This document shows positions 48,806 through 58,544 of a stretch of 64,000 nucleotides of DNA, piece by piece. Origin of the DNA: Scylla paramamosain (lineage: Eukaryota > Arthropoda > Malacostraca > Decapoda > Portunidae); the NCBI RefSeq assembly GCF_035594125.1, contig NC_087198.1:1671279-1735278 (forward strand), given 5' to 3'. A model generated the notes under the pieces. The model worked only from the letters and a program-made list of their open reading frames with translations. It searched no databases and was not told where the DNA came from. The position numbers and the translations under genes are program-made. The first letter of the stretch is position 1. Each line of letters starts with the position of its first letter.

Positions 48806-51146
48806 AAACAAGTATTTTGAGTCTTTTGCAAGATTGTTACGTAAAAAAACGCCTAAATGAATCGGAAATACCCTATATGGGAACAATTAAAAGACATTAC
48901 GAGAAACGTGCATTATGAGTGTTTTTGATTTTCTTAGTATCAAAAGGGTAAAACGCATGAAAACACTCTATATGAAGAAACAGAACAATACTGCCAAAAA
49001 AAAAAAAAAAACGTGCATTTTGTGTTATGACATTGTTAGTTACCAAAAAGCCAAAATTCATGCAAAGACCCATATATAGATATATGAAACGACTTTAAAA
49101 ACGTATAAAAATTCCATATATAGAGAAACAGAATACATTAACCAAAAACGTGTATTTTTTTTTTTTGAGCTTATTATGTACAAAATCGCCTGTCATCAAA
49201 CAAATCACCCTGCATATGGAAATAAAAAGGACATTACGAGAAATTTTTTTTTTTGTTTTTTTATTACTTTCTTAAGTACCAAATCAGTACTTCAATAGTG
49301 CTCTGAAGAAAAAGAACAAACTTACCAAAAACGTGTATTTTTTTACATTGATAATTACCAAAACGCCAACATGCATGTAAAGCAACCTATATGAAGAAAC
49401 GAAACGAAATCACTACAAACTTGTCTTTTGTTATTTTTTGGGCGTGTTAGGCACCAAATCAGTAAGAAGCAACGAAATCACCCCATAGGAGAATACAAAA
49501 GAACTTTACTAAAACGTGTCTTTAGAGTGTTTTTTTAGGTTCTTACGAACAAAAATGTCAAAATACATGCAAACACCCTGTTAGGTACCAAAGCACCAAA
49601 AACAGCCTATATGAGGAAACGAAAGGACATGAAAAAAACTTGTATTATGATTTTTTTTTTTTTTTTAGCTTCTCAGGTACCAAAACGCAAAAATGGAGAA
49701 AGAAAAAAACTTTACCAAAATCGTGTAATTTGAATGTTTTTCACATTGTCAGGTAGCAAAACACCATAATGCTTGCTCGCTATACGAGAAAATTAAACAA
49801 CAATGTAAGAAATGTGTTTTTATGTGTTTTTCCGCGTGTTAGGCACGAAAACGCTAAATAGCATGGAAAGCACCTTACATAGAAATGCAAAATAATAAGC
49901 ATGTCTTTTAAGTGTTTTAAACTTTTTACGTTCCAAAACGCTAAAACAAGTGCAACAAAGACGAATAATCTTACCAAACAGAAAAAAAAATTACTAAAAA
50001 CGTGTATTTTGAGTCTTTTTGAGTCTGTTACGTACATCATCTTAAAAATGCATTTAAAGCACCCTGTATGAGGAAATGATAGGATATTACGAGAAACGTG
50101 TATTATCAGAGTTTTGAGTCTCTTAGGTACCAAACACTAAACCGCCTGAATGAAAATTAAATATATTATATATCTCTTAATAGAGAAACAGAACATCACC
50201 AAAAACGTGTTTTTTTTGTGTTATTTTTTTCCTTTTTATGTACCAAAACGTCAAAATACATACAAAAGCAATCTTTATGGGAAAATGGAAAGACGTTTGG
50301 AGAAACAAGTTTTATTTGTGTTTCTGAGCTTTCTAAGTAAGCTTCCTAAGTACCAAAACGCTAAAAAGGATGAATAGCACCCTATATAGAGAAAAAGAAC
50401 ATTACCTAAAATCTTTATTTTGAGCGTTTTTCACATTATGTAGCAAAACATCATAATGCATGCAGATCCCTATATGAAAAAGCAAAACCATATTACAGGA
50501 AACGTGTCTTTTGAGTGTTTACTTGAGTGTTAGGAATCAAAATGCTAAAAAGCATTGAAAGTACCCTATTTGGCAATATAAAATAACATTACCAAGAAAG
50601 TATCTTTAGAGTGTTTTTGACCTTCTTACGTCCGAAATCGCTGAAACGCATGCAAAACAACCTTTACGGAGAAACAAATTAGCATTACCAAAAACTTGTA
50701 TTTTGATTGTTTTTGTGCTTGTTAAGTATAAAAGTGCCAAATTACACGCAAAGCATCTTTCATGGAGAAAAGAAAGGACATTACGAGAAAAGTGTATTAT
50801 GAGAGATTTTGAGCTTTCTAGGTACCCAGACTCAAAAACACATGATTAGAACTTTATATGGAAAAATAACTCAACCGAAAACTTTTACTTAAACTTTTTT
50901 TTTCATATTGTTAAGTACCAAAAGACAAAATGCATTGGAAGCCCCCTTTATCGGGAAACGAAACGACATTTTCATCAACGTGTCTTTTGAGTGTTTTTCA
51001 ACGTGTTAGACACCAAAACGCTGAAAAGCATGGAAAGCGCTCCATAAAGGAATACAAAATAACATTACTAAAAACGTGTTTTAAAGGTTCTTATGTACAG
51101 AAACGCTAAAACTCAAGCAAAACACCCTTTATAGAGAAGCGAAATA
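48806..51146 (+). repeat. diverged non-HOR satellite block, plus orientation
   Basis: The reverse complement of 18804 to about 21050. The left junction is at CATACAAAACAAGTATTTTG (about 48801), where HOR stops. The right side meets the CR1-like LINE at the same satellite position as the 18.8-kb copy (TAAATATTTCGTTGATAAAT). Confidence 0.88.
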
Positions 51147-51909
51147 AATATTTCGTTGATAAATTACATTCAGGACAGTTAGGGAACATCCCTTACACAA
51201 GAATAAGATCGCAGAAAAATGATCATAAATGGATGAGAGGTTAAAACATTACATAGGGCGAAAGAGAAGTATATATGAGATTAAAGACAGGGAAAGTGGT
51301 TTTAAGGCCATAATATAATGAATTAGAAAAGTCAGGAGTTTAACAAGGAAAGCTAAAAATAGTTATGAATTAAAGGTAGCCAGCCAAGCGAAGATAGACC
51401 CCAAGGAATTTTATCAGGCATATAAGACGAAGAATAGAGAAACAATAGTTCCTTGAAGACAGCAGAATGGGACCTGCTTAGTTGTTGGGAGGAGATTAGT
51501 AAAATTGTGAACGAGTATTTTTTAACTGTCTTTGCCCAGGAAAACATGCAGGATTTGCCGAATAGTGAGAAGATATTTAGAGTAGAAGATACTGAGAAGC
51601 TGACAGATATTACCATAACTAAAGAGATAGTGGAACAGGAGATAGATAAGCTGAAAAGTTCAAGTCACCAGGACCAGATGAAATATATTCCACAGTATTT
51701 AAGAATTGGAAAAAGGTTATAAGTAATCTGGATAACGTCATGGCCAAGCGGCAGGCGACAGAGTGTTGTAATAAACGGCTCTAAATCCGAGTGGGGTCAA
51801 GTAATTAGTGGGGTGACAAAGGGATTATTAGTATTAGGGCAAATGTTGTTTGTAATATATGTCAATGACTTGGATAGTGGAATTAGTAGTGTTGTTAGTA
51901 AATTTAGGG
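51147..51909 (+). mobile_element. CR1-like LINE, second copy, 3'-deleted
   Basis: Inverted partner of 17109-18803. It keeps the pre-RT linker, the RT N-terminal segment (NEYFLTVFAQENM, IVEQEIDKLKSSSHQDQMKY; 51453-51722) and part of the palm (WGQVISGV-like, IYVNDLDSGI), with the same missing central RT block. It stops at AGTAAATTT (about 51903), just before the FADD box that the other copy retains. Satellite sequence matching that beyond the 3' side of the other copy follows directly, so about 0.9-1 kb was deleted here after duplication. No coding capacity remains. Confidence 0.85.
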
Positions 51910-54900
51910 TGCATGCAAAGCACCCTAAATGAGGAAAAAAAGGGACATTACGAGAAACGTGCATTATAAGTGTTTTTGAGATTCTTAGATACCAAAACCC
52001 TGAAACTCATGAATAACACTCTTAATTGAGAAACAGAACAACCTTACCAAATGCGTGTATTTTGAGTGTTTTCACATTCTTGGTTACCAAAACCCCAAAT
52101 TGCATACGAAACTAGCTTTATGTGGCAAGAAAAAAAAAAAAGACATTTCCAGAAAAATGTCTTTTGAGTGTTTTTGAGCGTGTTAGGCAATAAAGCACTA
52201 CAAAGCAAGGCAATCACATTACATGGGAATAAAACCAACTTTTACCAAGAACTTGCCTTTAAGTGTTTTTGAGTTCCTAACATACCAACACACTAAAACG
52301 CATGCAAAACACCCTTTATGAAGAAACGGAATAACATTACCAAAAACATGTATTTAGAGTGTTTTTGATCATGTTACCTATGAAAACGCTTAAATACATG
52401 GAAAGAACCCTATGTTTGGGAAACGAAAGGACATTACGTGAAACGTGTATTATGAATATTATTAAATTCCTTAAACACCAAAAAGCTAAAATCCACAAAT
52501 AACACTCTTTATAGAGAAAAAAAAAAGAATTTTCCTTTTTTTTTTGTTATTCTTCTTCATAAGTACCGAGATGCCAAAATTCTAGCAAAATTCAGGGAAA
52601 TTATATGGAAAAAAAAGAACATTATCATAAAAAGTTAATTTTAGCTTTTTTTTCGGACAGTTATGTACCAAAACCTAAATTGCATGCAAAGCCACCTCTA
52701 TAGGAAATTAAACGACTTTACCAGAAACCTGTCTTTTGAGTGTTTTTTAGCATGTTAGGCACCAAAACAATAAATAACATGGAAGTCACTCTATATGGGA
52801 ATCCAAAACAAAATTACTTAACACTTGCCTTTTCAGTGTTTTACGTAGAAACACGCTAAAACGGATTGCAAACAAACCAATATGAAGAAATAGAATGACA
52901 TTGACAAAAAGGTATATTTTGAGTGTTTTTGAGCCTGTTACCTACAAAAAACGCGAAAATGGATGCAAAGCACTCTATATTGGGAAACAAAAGGACATTA
53001 CGAGAAACCTGTATAATGAGTGTTTTATAGTTTCACAACAACCACAAGGCAAAAGTTTCTTAGATACCAAAATGCTGAAACTCATGAATAACACTCTTGA
53101 TTGAGATACAGAACAACCTTACCAAATGCGTGTATTTTGAGTGGTTTTCACATTCTTTGTCACCAAAATACGAAATTGCATGCGAAACTAGGTTTATGTG
53201 GGGAAAAAATTATATTCCCAGAAAATTTTTTTTCAGTGTTTATGAGCGTGTTAGGCAATAAAGTACTTGAAAGAAGGGCAATCACATTACATGTGAATAA
53301 AAGAAACTTTTACCAAGAACTTGCCGTTAAATATTTTTGAGCTCATTACATTACCAAAACGCTAAAACAAATGCAAAAAATCCTTTATGGAGAAAAACAA
53401 AAACATTACAAAAACCTTGAGTGTTTTTCATCATGTTACCTATAAAAACGCTTAAATACATGCAAAGAATCCTATGATTGGGAAACGAAAGGACATTACG
53501 AGAAACATGTATTATAAATGTTTTTAAGTTTCTTAAATACCAAAAAGCTAAAACCCACAAATAACACTCTTTATGAAGAAACAAAAAAAAAAAAAAACAA
53601 TAAATAAAAATAATAAATAAAATAAAAGAAAATAATATATTTTTTTTTTTGTTATTTATCTTCAGAGGTACCGAGATGCCAAAATTCTGTTAAAATTCAG
53701 GGAAATTATGTGGATAAAAGAACATTATCGAAAAAGTTAATTTTAGCTTTTTTTTTTCGGACTGTTATGTACCAAACCCTAAAGTGCATGCAAAGCCATC
53801 TATATGGGGAAATTAAACGACTTTACAAACTGTCTTTTGAGTGTTTTTCAGCATATTAGACACCAAAACGATAAATAATATGGCAGTCACTCTATATGGG
53901 AATCCAAAACAAAATTACTGAAAACGTCTCTTTTCAGTGTTTTACGTAAAAAAAAACGCTAAAACGGATGCAAACAGACCAATATGAAGAAATAGAATAA
54001 CATTACCAAAAAGGTATATCTTAAGTATTTTTGAGCTTGTGACCAACAAAAAAAAAAAAAAACGTGAAAATGGATGCAAAGCACTCTATATTGGGAAATA
54101 AAAAGACATTACGAGAAACGTGTATAATGAGTATTTTATAGTTTCACAAGAACCACGAAGCAAAAAACGCAAAAACTAGTGTATATGGAGAAGTTTCTTA
54201 GATACCAAAATGCTGAAACTCCTGAATAACACTCTTAATTAAGAAACAGAATAACATTACTAAATGCGTATATTTTGAGTGTTTTTCACATTCTTAGTTA
54301 TTAGAACCCCAAATTGCATGCAAAACTAGCTTTATGTGGGAAAAAACAATGACATTACCAGAAAATATCTTTTGAGGGTTTTTGAGAGAGTTAGGCAATA
54401 AAGTACTAAAAAGGAGGGCAATCACATTACATGGGAATAAAACCAACTTTTAAGTGTTTTTTAACTCCTTATGTACCAAAACGCTAAAACACATGCAAAA
54501 CACCCTTTATGGAGAAACAGATTAACATTACCAAAAACATTTATTTTGAGTGTTTTTGATCATGTTACCTCTAAAAACGCTTAAAGACATGCAAAGAACC
54601 CTATGTCTGGGAAACGAAAGGACATTATGAGAAACGTGTATTATGTGTTTTTAAGTTCCATAAGTACCAAAAAGCTTTATAAAGAAAATAACACTCTAAA
54701 TTGAGAAACAGAACAACCTTACCAAATGCGTGTATTTTGAGTGTTTTTCACATTCTTTGTTACCAAAACCCCAAATTTTATGTGAAAGTAGCTATATGTG
54801 GAAAAAAAAATGATATTACCAGAAAAGTGTCTTTTAAGTGTGATTGCATGATAAGCGATAAAGCACTAAAAAGCAGGGCAATCACATTACATGGGAAAAA

Positions 54901-55312
54901 AATCAACTTTTACCAAGTGTTTTTTCTAAGTGTTTTTGAGCTCCTTATATACCAAAACGCTAAAACGCATGCATAACACCGTTTATTTAGAAACAGAATA
55001 ACATTACCAAAAACATGTATTTTGAGTGTCTTTGATCATGTTACCTATAAAAACGCTTAAATACATGCAAAGAATCTTATGTTTGAGAAACGAAAGGACA
55101 TTTCGAGAAACGTGTATTATGAGTGTTTTTAAGTTCTTTAAGTACCAAAAAGCTAAAACCCACAAATAACACAATTTATAGAGAAAAAAAAAATAAATAA
55201 AAAAATAGGATTTTTTTTTATTCATCTTCATAGGTACCGAGATGCTAAAATTCTGCCAAAATTCAGGGAAATTATGTGAAAAAAGAACATTATGAAAAAG
55301 AGTTAATTTTAG
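51910..55312 (+). repeat. satellite higher-order repeat, plus orientation
   Basis: Unit markers at 52561, 53667 and 55233 (spacings 1106 and 1566). The longer unit has about five extra monomers, with CCAAAAAGCTTTATAAAG at about 54667 as the join. The start (51910-52110) matches the reverse complement of 16850-17045, including the uncommon GCATACGAAACTAGC variant. Confidence 0.88.
55301..55312 (+). repeat. target-site duplication, left copy
   Basis: AGTTAATTTTAG is repeated at 58533-58544. It is part of the normal HOR monomer (AAAGTTAATTTTAGCTTTTT), which marks the insertion point of the RTE-like LINE. Confidence 0.9.
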
Positions 55313-55335
55313 TTTAATTTTATCCGCGACGGTTC

Positions 55336-55440
55336 ATGGGCCTACTCCACATGAACAAGGAACTGTGTAACTTTGAAGAAGTGTCGCGGCTTACCCTAAC
55401 CTGCAGGCTTGCCCGGGGACTAGTAGGAGATTCCCTGTAA
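55336..55440 (+). CDS. small upstream ORF in the RTE-like leader, 34 aa
   Basis: An ATG at 55336 opens a 34-codon frame (starts MGLLHMNKELCNF, ends LVGDSL) that stops at 55438-55440, about 70 bases before the main open frame. RTE elements are known for a tiny first ORF ahead of the main one, so this could be its equivalent or only an upstream ORF. There is no recognised domain. Supporting it would need the same frame conserved in other copies. Confidence 0.4.
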   Translation: MGLLHMNKELCNFEEVSRLTLTCRLARGLVGDSL

Positions 55441-55549
55441 CCAGTTGGGGGCAATAAGCAGCAGGAAAGGACTAATTAACAGTTCCGAAGAGCCAGGATA
55501 GGCCTAGCAAGCCACTGGTGTTACAGATTTTGCTCAAGAAACGCAGAAC

Positions 55550-58501
55550 GTGCCTCGGAATCGGACTGACCAAAGGGTAACGAACCGGAATGGAACTGGA
55601 AATGAAAATAGGAAACAAAAGACAATAAAGATTGCAACGATAAACTTGGCAACATTCAAGGATAAAGAAGAGGAAATAATAGAGATGATGAAGGAAAGAA
55701 AGATGGAAATCGTTGGATTATGTGAAACTAGAATCAAAGGGAAAGGAGAAAAAACATTACATGAAAATTATAAGATCATATATAGTGGTAATGAGGATGG
55801 AAGACATGGGGTTGCTATAATGATGTCACCACTGATGGCAGAAAGGATGGACAGTATGGACTGCAGAAATGAGAGAGTGATGGGTATAACGTTAACTATA
55901 GAACAGACAAAAATTAGCATTATCCAAACATATGCTCCACAACAGGGCAGAAGTCTGAGGGAGAAAGAGCAGTTTTATGAAACTCTACAGGAAATGACAG
56001 AAACAATAAGACATCACGAGAATGTCATTGTCATGGGAGACATGAATGGACATGTCGGACAGAATAGAGATGGAGTAGAGCACGTCATCGGAGAGTTTAG
56101 CATTGGCGAAAGGAACCAGGAGGGAGAAAGAATAATAGATTATTGTGTGATGAATAACATGTCCATTATGAATACTTATTATAAACATCAGGAGAGCCAT
56201 AAATGGACATGGTATCGGTGGAATGCAGCACAACAAGGATATACTGAGAGGTCAATGATTGACCTGTTTCTCACCAACAAGAAAAACATATTTAAAGATG
56301 TTAGGACCATACCATCTGTGTCCTTAGACTCTGACCACAGGTTGGTGGTGGCTAAATTGAAAATTGTAAAACCAAAGGAAAAAGTCAAGAAAAAGCAAAA
56401 GAGATTCAAACTGGAAAACCTCAAGGACGAAGAGAAGAAGCAAGCACTGCGGCAACTGGTAACATTACGAAAACCAACCGAACTGGAATTGGAAGAAATG
56501 AACATAGAAGAACAATGGAATAAATTCAAGAACACTGTGTATGGGGCAGCTGAGGAGACAGTTGGTATTAAAATCAAATATGGAACCAAAAAGAAAAGTA
56601 CTGCATGGTGGACTTATGATGTTAAGGAAGCAGTCAAAGAAAAAACAAGATCTTTCAGAAAATGGATGAAAACAAGAAACATTGAAGATAGAGAAGATTA
56701 CGTAGATAAACGAAACAGTGCAGAAGCAACCAAAAGAGCAGCCAAGGAGGACATGTGGATCAAGATTGGTCAAGATCTAGAGAGAGACGTAGAAGGAACA
56801 AGAAAATTATTGTATAGCATGGCTAAGAACTATAGGAAAGGAAATAAGGACTCAACATATGCAATAATGAACAAAACAGAACTACTAACAAAACCACAGG
56901 AGATTGAAGAAAGATGGAGAGAATACTTCCAAGAACTTCTAAATGTGGAGGATGTGGAAGTGGATGAAGAGCGGAATCTAGATATACAGGAGGAACAAGG
57001 AGAGAACCCGAATGAGATCAATATAGAGGAAGTGAAGGAGGCACTAAAGAAGATGAGAAGCGGCAAAGCCCCAGGGGACGACGAGCTCCCTATAGAGCTA
57101 TTTAAAGCTGCTGGGGAAGAATGTGTAGAGTGGATGAGGTACATTTTCAGTAATGCGTGGAAAGAGGAGAAAGTGCCCCATGACTGGCACAAAGCAATAG
57201 TATGTCCAATATATAAGAAAGGCAGTAAAACAGATTGTGCAAATTATAGAGGTATATCCCTGTTATCTCATGTTGGAAAATTGTATGAAAGAATAGTTGA
57301 GAAAAGATTAAGAACCTGTGTCGAGGAGAAACTAGGAATATGGCAGTATGGTTTCAGGCCCAATAGGAGCACGACAGATCTAGTGTTCACTTTAAAGATG
57401 ATAATGGAAAAGAATTGGGAGTGGAGCATTGATAAATATGTGGCTTTTATAGATCTGGAAAAAGCCTTTGATAGAATTAGAAGAGATTGCTTGTGGAGAG
57501 TCTTACAACATCAAGACTACGGCATAAACTGTAAACTGATACGAGTAATTAAGAGTATATATAAGAACACGGAGAGCAGAGTCAAGAACAGAGAGCTGGA
57601 GAGTGAATGGTTTAGCATTAAGACAGGAGTGAGACAAGGGGGAGTGCTCTCTCCTTTGCTATTCATTATGTACATGGACAGATGCCTGAAGGAAGTGTGT
57701 GTAAGGGAGGATAAAGAGATCACGCTGGCCTATGCAGACGATGTCGCTGTCGTGACAGGAAGCCAACAAGATCTTCAAGAGGCCATGACAAGATGGAATG
57801 ATGTCTTAAATAGGGAAGGAATGAGAATGAACAAACAAAAAACAGAAATAATGAAAGTTGGCAGAATAAAGGAGGAATGTAATATTTACATAGAAAACGT
57901 TAAACTGAAGCAGACCGACAAATTTTGTTATCTGGGAGTACTTTTCGACGAGGAAAACAGGCAGAATATAGAAATTTTAAATAGAATACAGAAGTACAAT
58001 GCAAATGTCAGTGCATTGTATCCCATACTTAAAGATAAGAATATTCCAACAAAAGCTAAAACCCTAATATTTACAACAATACTAAGACCAGTACTTCTAT
58101 ATGGGTCAGAAACTTGGACACTGACAACAAGAACATCTTCACAAATACAAGCAGCAGAAATGAGAGTTCTGAGAATGATCCGAGGTGTGACCAGACTTGA
58201 TAGAATTAGAAATGAAGAAACCAGAGAGAGATTAGGGATAACATCTGTACTGAAGATAATTGAAAAGAACAAATTGAGATGGTATGGACATGTCCGAAGA
58301 ATGGAAGATACAAGATACGCAAGGAAGTTTCTAGAATGGGTTCCTCTAGGCAGGAGGCCGGTGGGACGACCTAGGAAGCGATGGATGCAGGGAATTGAAG
58401 AAGCTGCTGAACGAAGAGGAAGAAATCTAAGAGAAATAACCAGAGATGAGGATTTCATGGATAGAGACCTTTGGAGAAGATTCGTAGAGGCCGGACACTG
58501 A
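55550..58501 (+). CDS. RTE-like endonuclease/reverse transcriptase polyprotein
   Basis: The encoded 983-residue protein nicks target DNA and copies element RNA by target-primed reverse transcription. The N-terminal APE-type endonuclease (about residues 26-275) has N32 in TINLATF, E59 in LCETR, the QTYAPQ motif, D164 and N166 in GDMNGHVG, and D262-H263 in DSDH. The reverse transcriptase (about 480-800) has GKAPG at 505, FIDLEKAFD with catalytic D635, GVRQGGVLSP at 693 and YADD at 728-731. The C-terminal part carries RWYGHVRRM and GRRPVGRPRKRW (934-945). All key residues are present and no stop or frameshift is seen. Oddity: codon 1 at 55550 is GTG, the frame is open from 55508 with no ATG, and the first in-frame Met is residue 46, inside the endonuclease domain. 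The true start is therefore uncertain. RT activity is not proven. Confidence 0.92.
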   Translation: MPRNRTDQRVTNRNGTGNENRKQKTIKIATINLATFKDKEEEIIEMMKERKMEIVGLCETRIKGKGEKTLHENYKIIYSGNEDGRHGVAIMMSPLMAERMDSMDCRNERVMGITLTIEQTKISIIQTYAPQQGRSLREKEQFYETLQEMTETIRHHENVIVMGDMNGHVGQNRDGVEHVIGEFSIGERNQEGERIIDYCVMNNMSIMNTYYKHQESHKWTWYRWNAAQQGYTERSMIDLFLTNKKNIFKDVRTIPSVSLDSDHRLVVAKLKIVKPKEKVKKKQKRFKLENLKDEEKKQALRQLVTLRKPTELELEEMNIEEQWNKFKNTVYGAAEETVGIKIKYGTKKKSTAWWTYDVKEAVKEKTRSFRKWMKTRNIEDREDYVDKRNSAEATKRAAKEDMWIKIGQDLERDVEGTRKLLYSMAKNYRKGNKDSTYAIMNKTELLTKPQEIEERWREYFQELLNVEDVEVDEERNLDIQEEQGENPNEINIEEVKEALKKMRSGKAPGDDELPIELFKAAGEECVEWMRYIFSNAWKEEKVPHDWHKAIVCPIYKKGSKTDCANYRGISLLSHVGKLYERIVEKRLRTCVEEKLGIWQYGFRPNRSTTDLVFTLKMIMEKNWEWSIDKYVAFIDLEKAFDRIRRDCLWRVLQHQDYGINCKLIRVIKSIYKNTESRVKNRELESEWFSIKTGVRQGGVLSPLLFIMYMDRCLKEVCVREDKEITLAYADDVAVVTGSQQDLQEAMTRWNDVLNREGMRMNKQKTEIMKVGRIKEECNIYIENVKLKQTDKFCYLGVLFDEENRQNIEILNRIQKYNANVSALYPILKDKNIPTKAKTLIFTTILRPVLLYGSETWTLTTRTSSQIQAAEMRVLRMIRGVTRLDRIRNEETRERLGITSVLKIIEKNKLRWYGHVRRMEDTRYARKFLEWVPLGRRPVGRPRKRWMQGIEEAAERRGRNLREITRDEDFMDRDLWRRFVEAGH

Positions 58502-58532
58502 CAGGCATTGCCTACCTTGCGTCTGGTGAGAA

Positions 58533-58544
58533 AGTTAATTTTAG
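58533..58544 (+). repeat. target-site duplication, right copy
   Basis: AGTTAATTTTAG, the same as 55301-55312, followed directly by the rest of the interrupted HOR monomer (CTTTTTTTTTCGGACTG). Confidence 0.9.

Larger units (their letters stand above)
33868..48806 (+). repeat. satellite higher-order repeat, plus orientation, main block
   Basis: About 15 kb of HOR. The marker GGTACCGAGATGCCAAAATT or a close variant occurs at 34566, 35706, 36797, 38781, 39871, 41011, 42107, 43195, 44288, 45365, 46368, 46904 and 47971. Most spacings are 1077-1140. Exceptions are 1984 (contains a local inversion), 1003 and 536 (internal deletions). Each unit carries 12 monomer anchors and an A-rich/T-rich linker before the marker. 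Confidence 0.92.
55313..58532 (+). mobile_element. full-length RTE-like LINE inserted in HOR
   Basis: A 3220-bp element between 12-bp target-site duplications. It has a 5' leader of about 235 bases, one long open frame with endonuclease and reverse transcriptase, and a very short 3' UTR (31 bases after the stop) without a long poly-A. Length, single main ORF and short 3' end fit the RTE superfamily, and the C-terminal motif RWYGHVRRM followed by GRRPVGRPRKRW fits too. Base composition is clearly less AT-rich than the satellite. An intact frame plus perfect flanking duplications suggest a young copy. The exact clade name is an inference. Confidence 0.88.

Noticed and set aside
6400..54976. Dozens of 60-130-codon frames across the satellite, often Phe- or Lys-rich
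   Set aside because: They repeat with the satellite period, occur on both strands and shift with repeat divergence. They are by-products of AT-rich tandem repeats.
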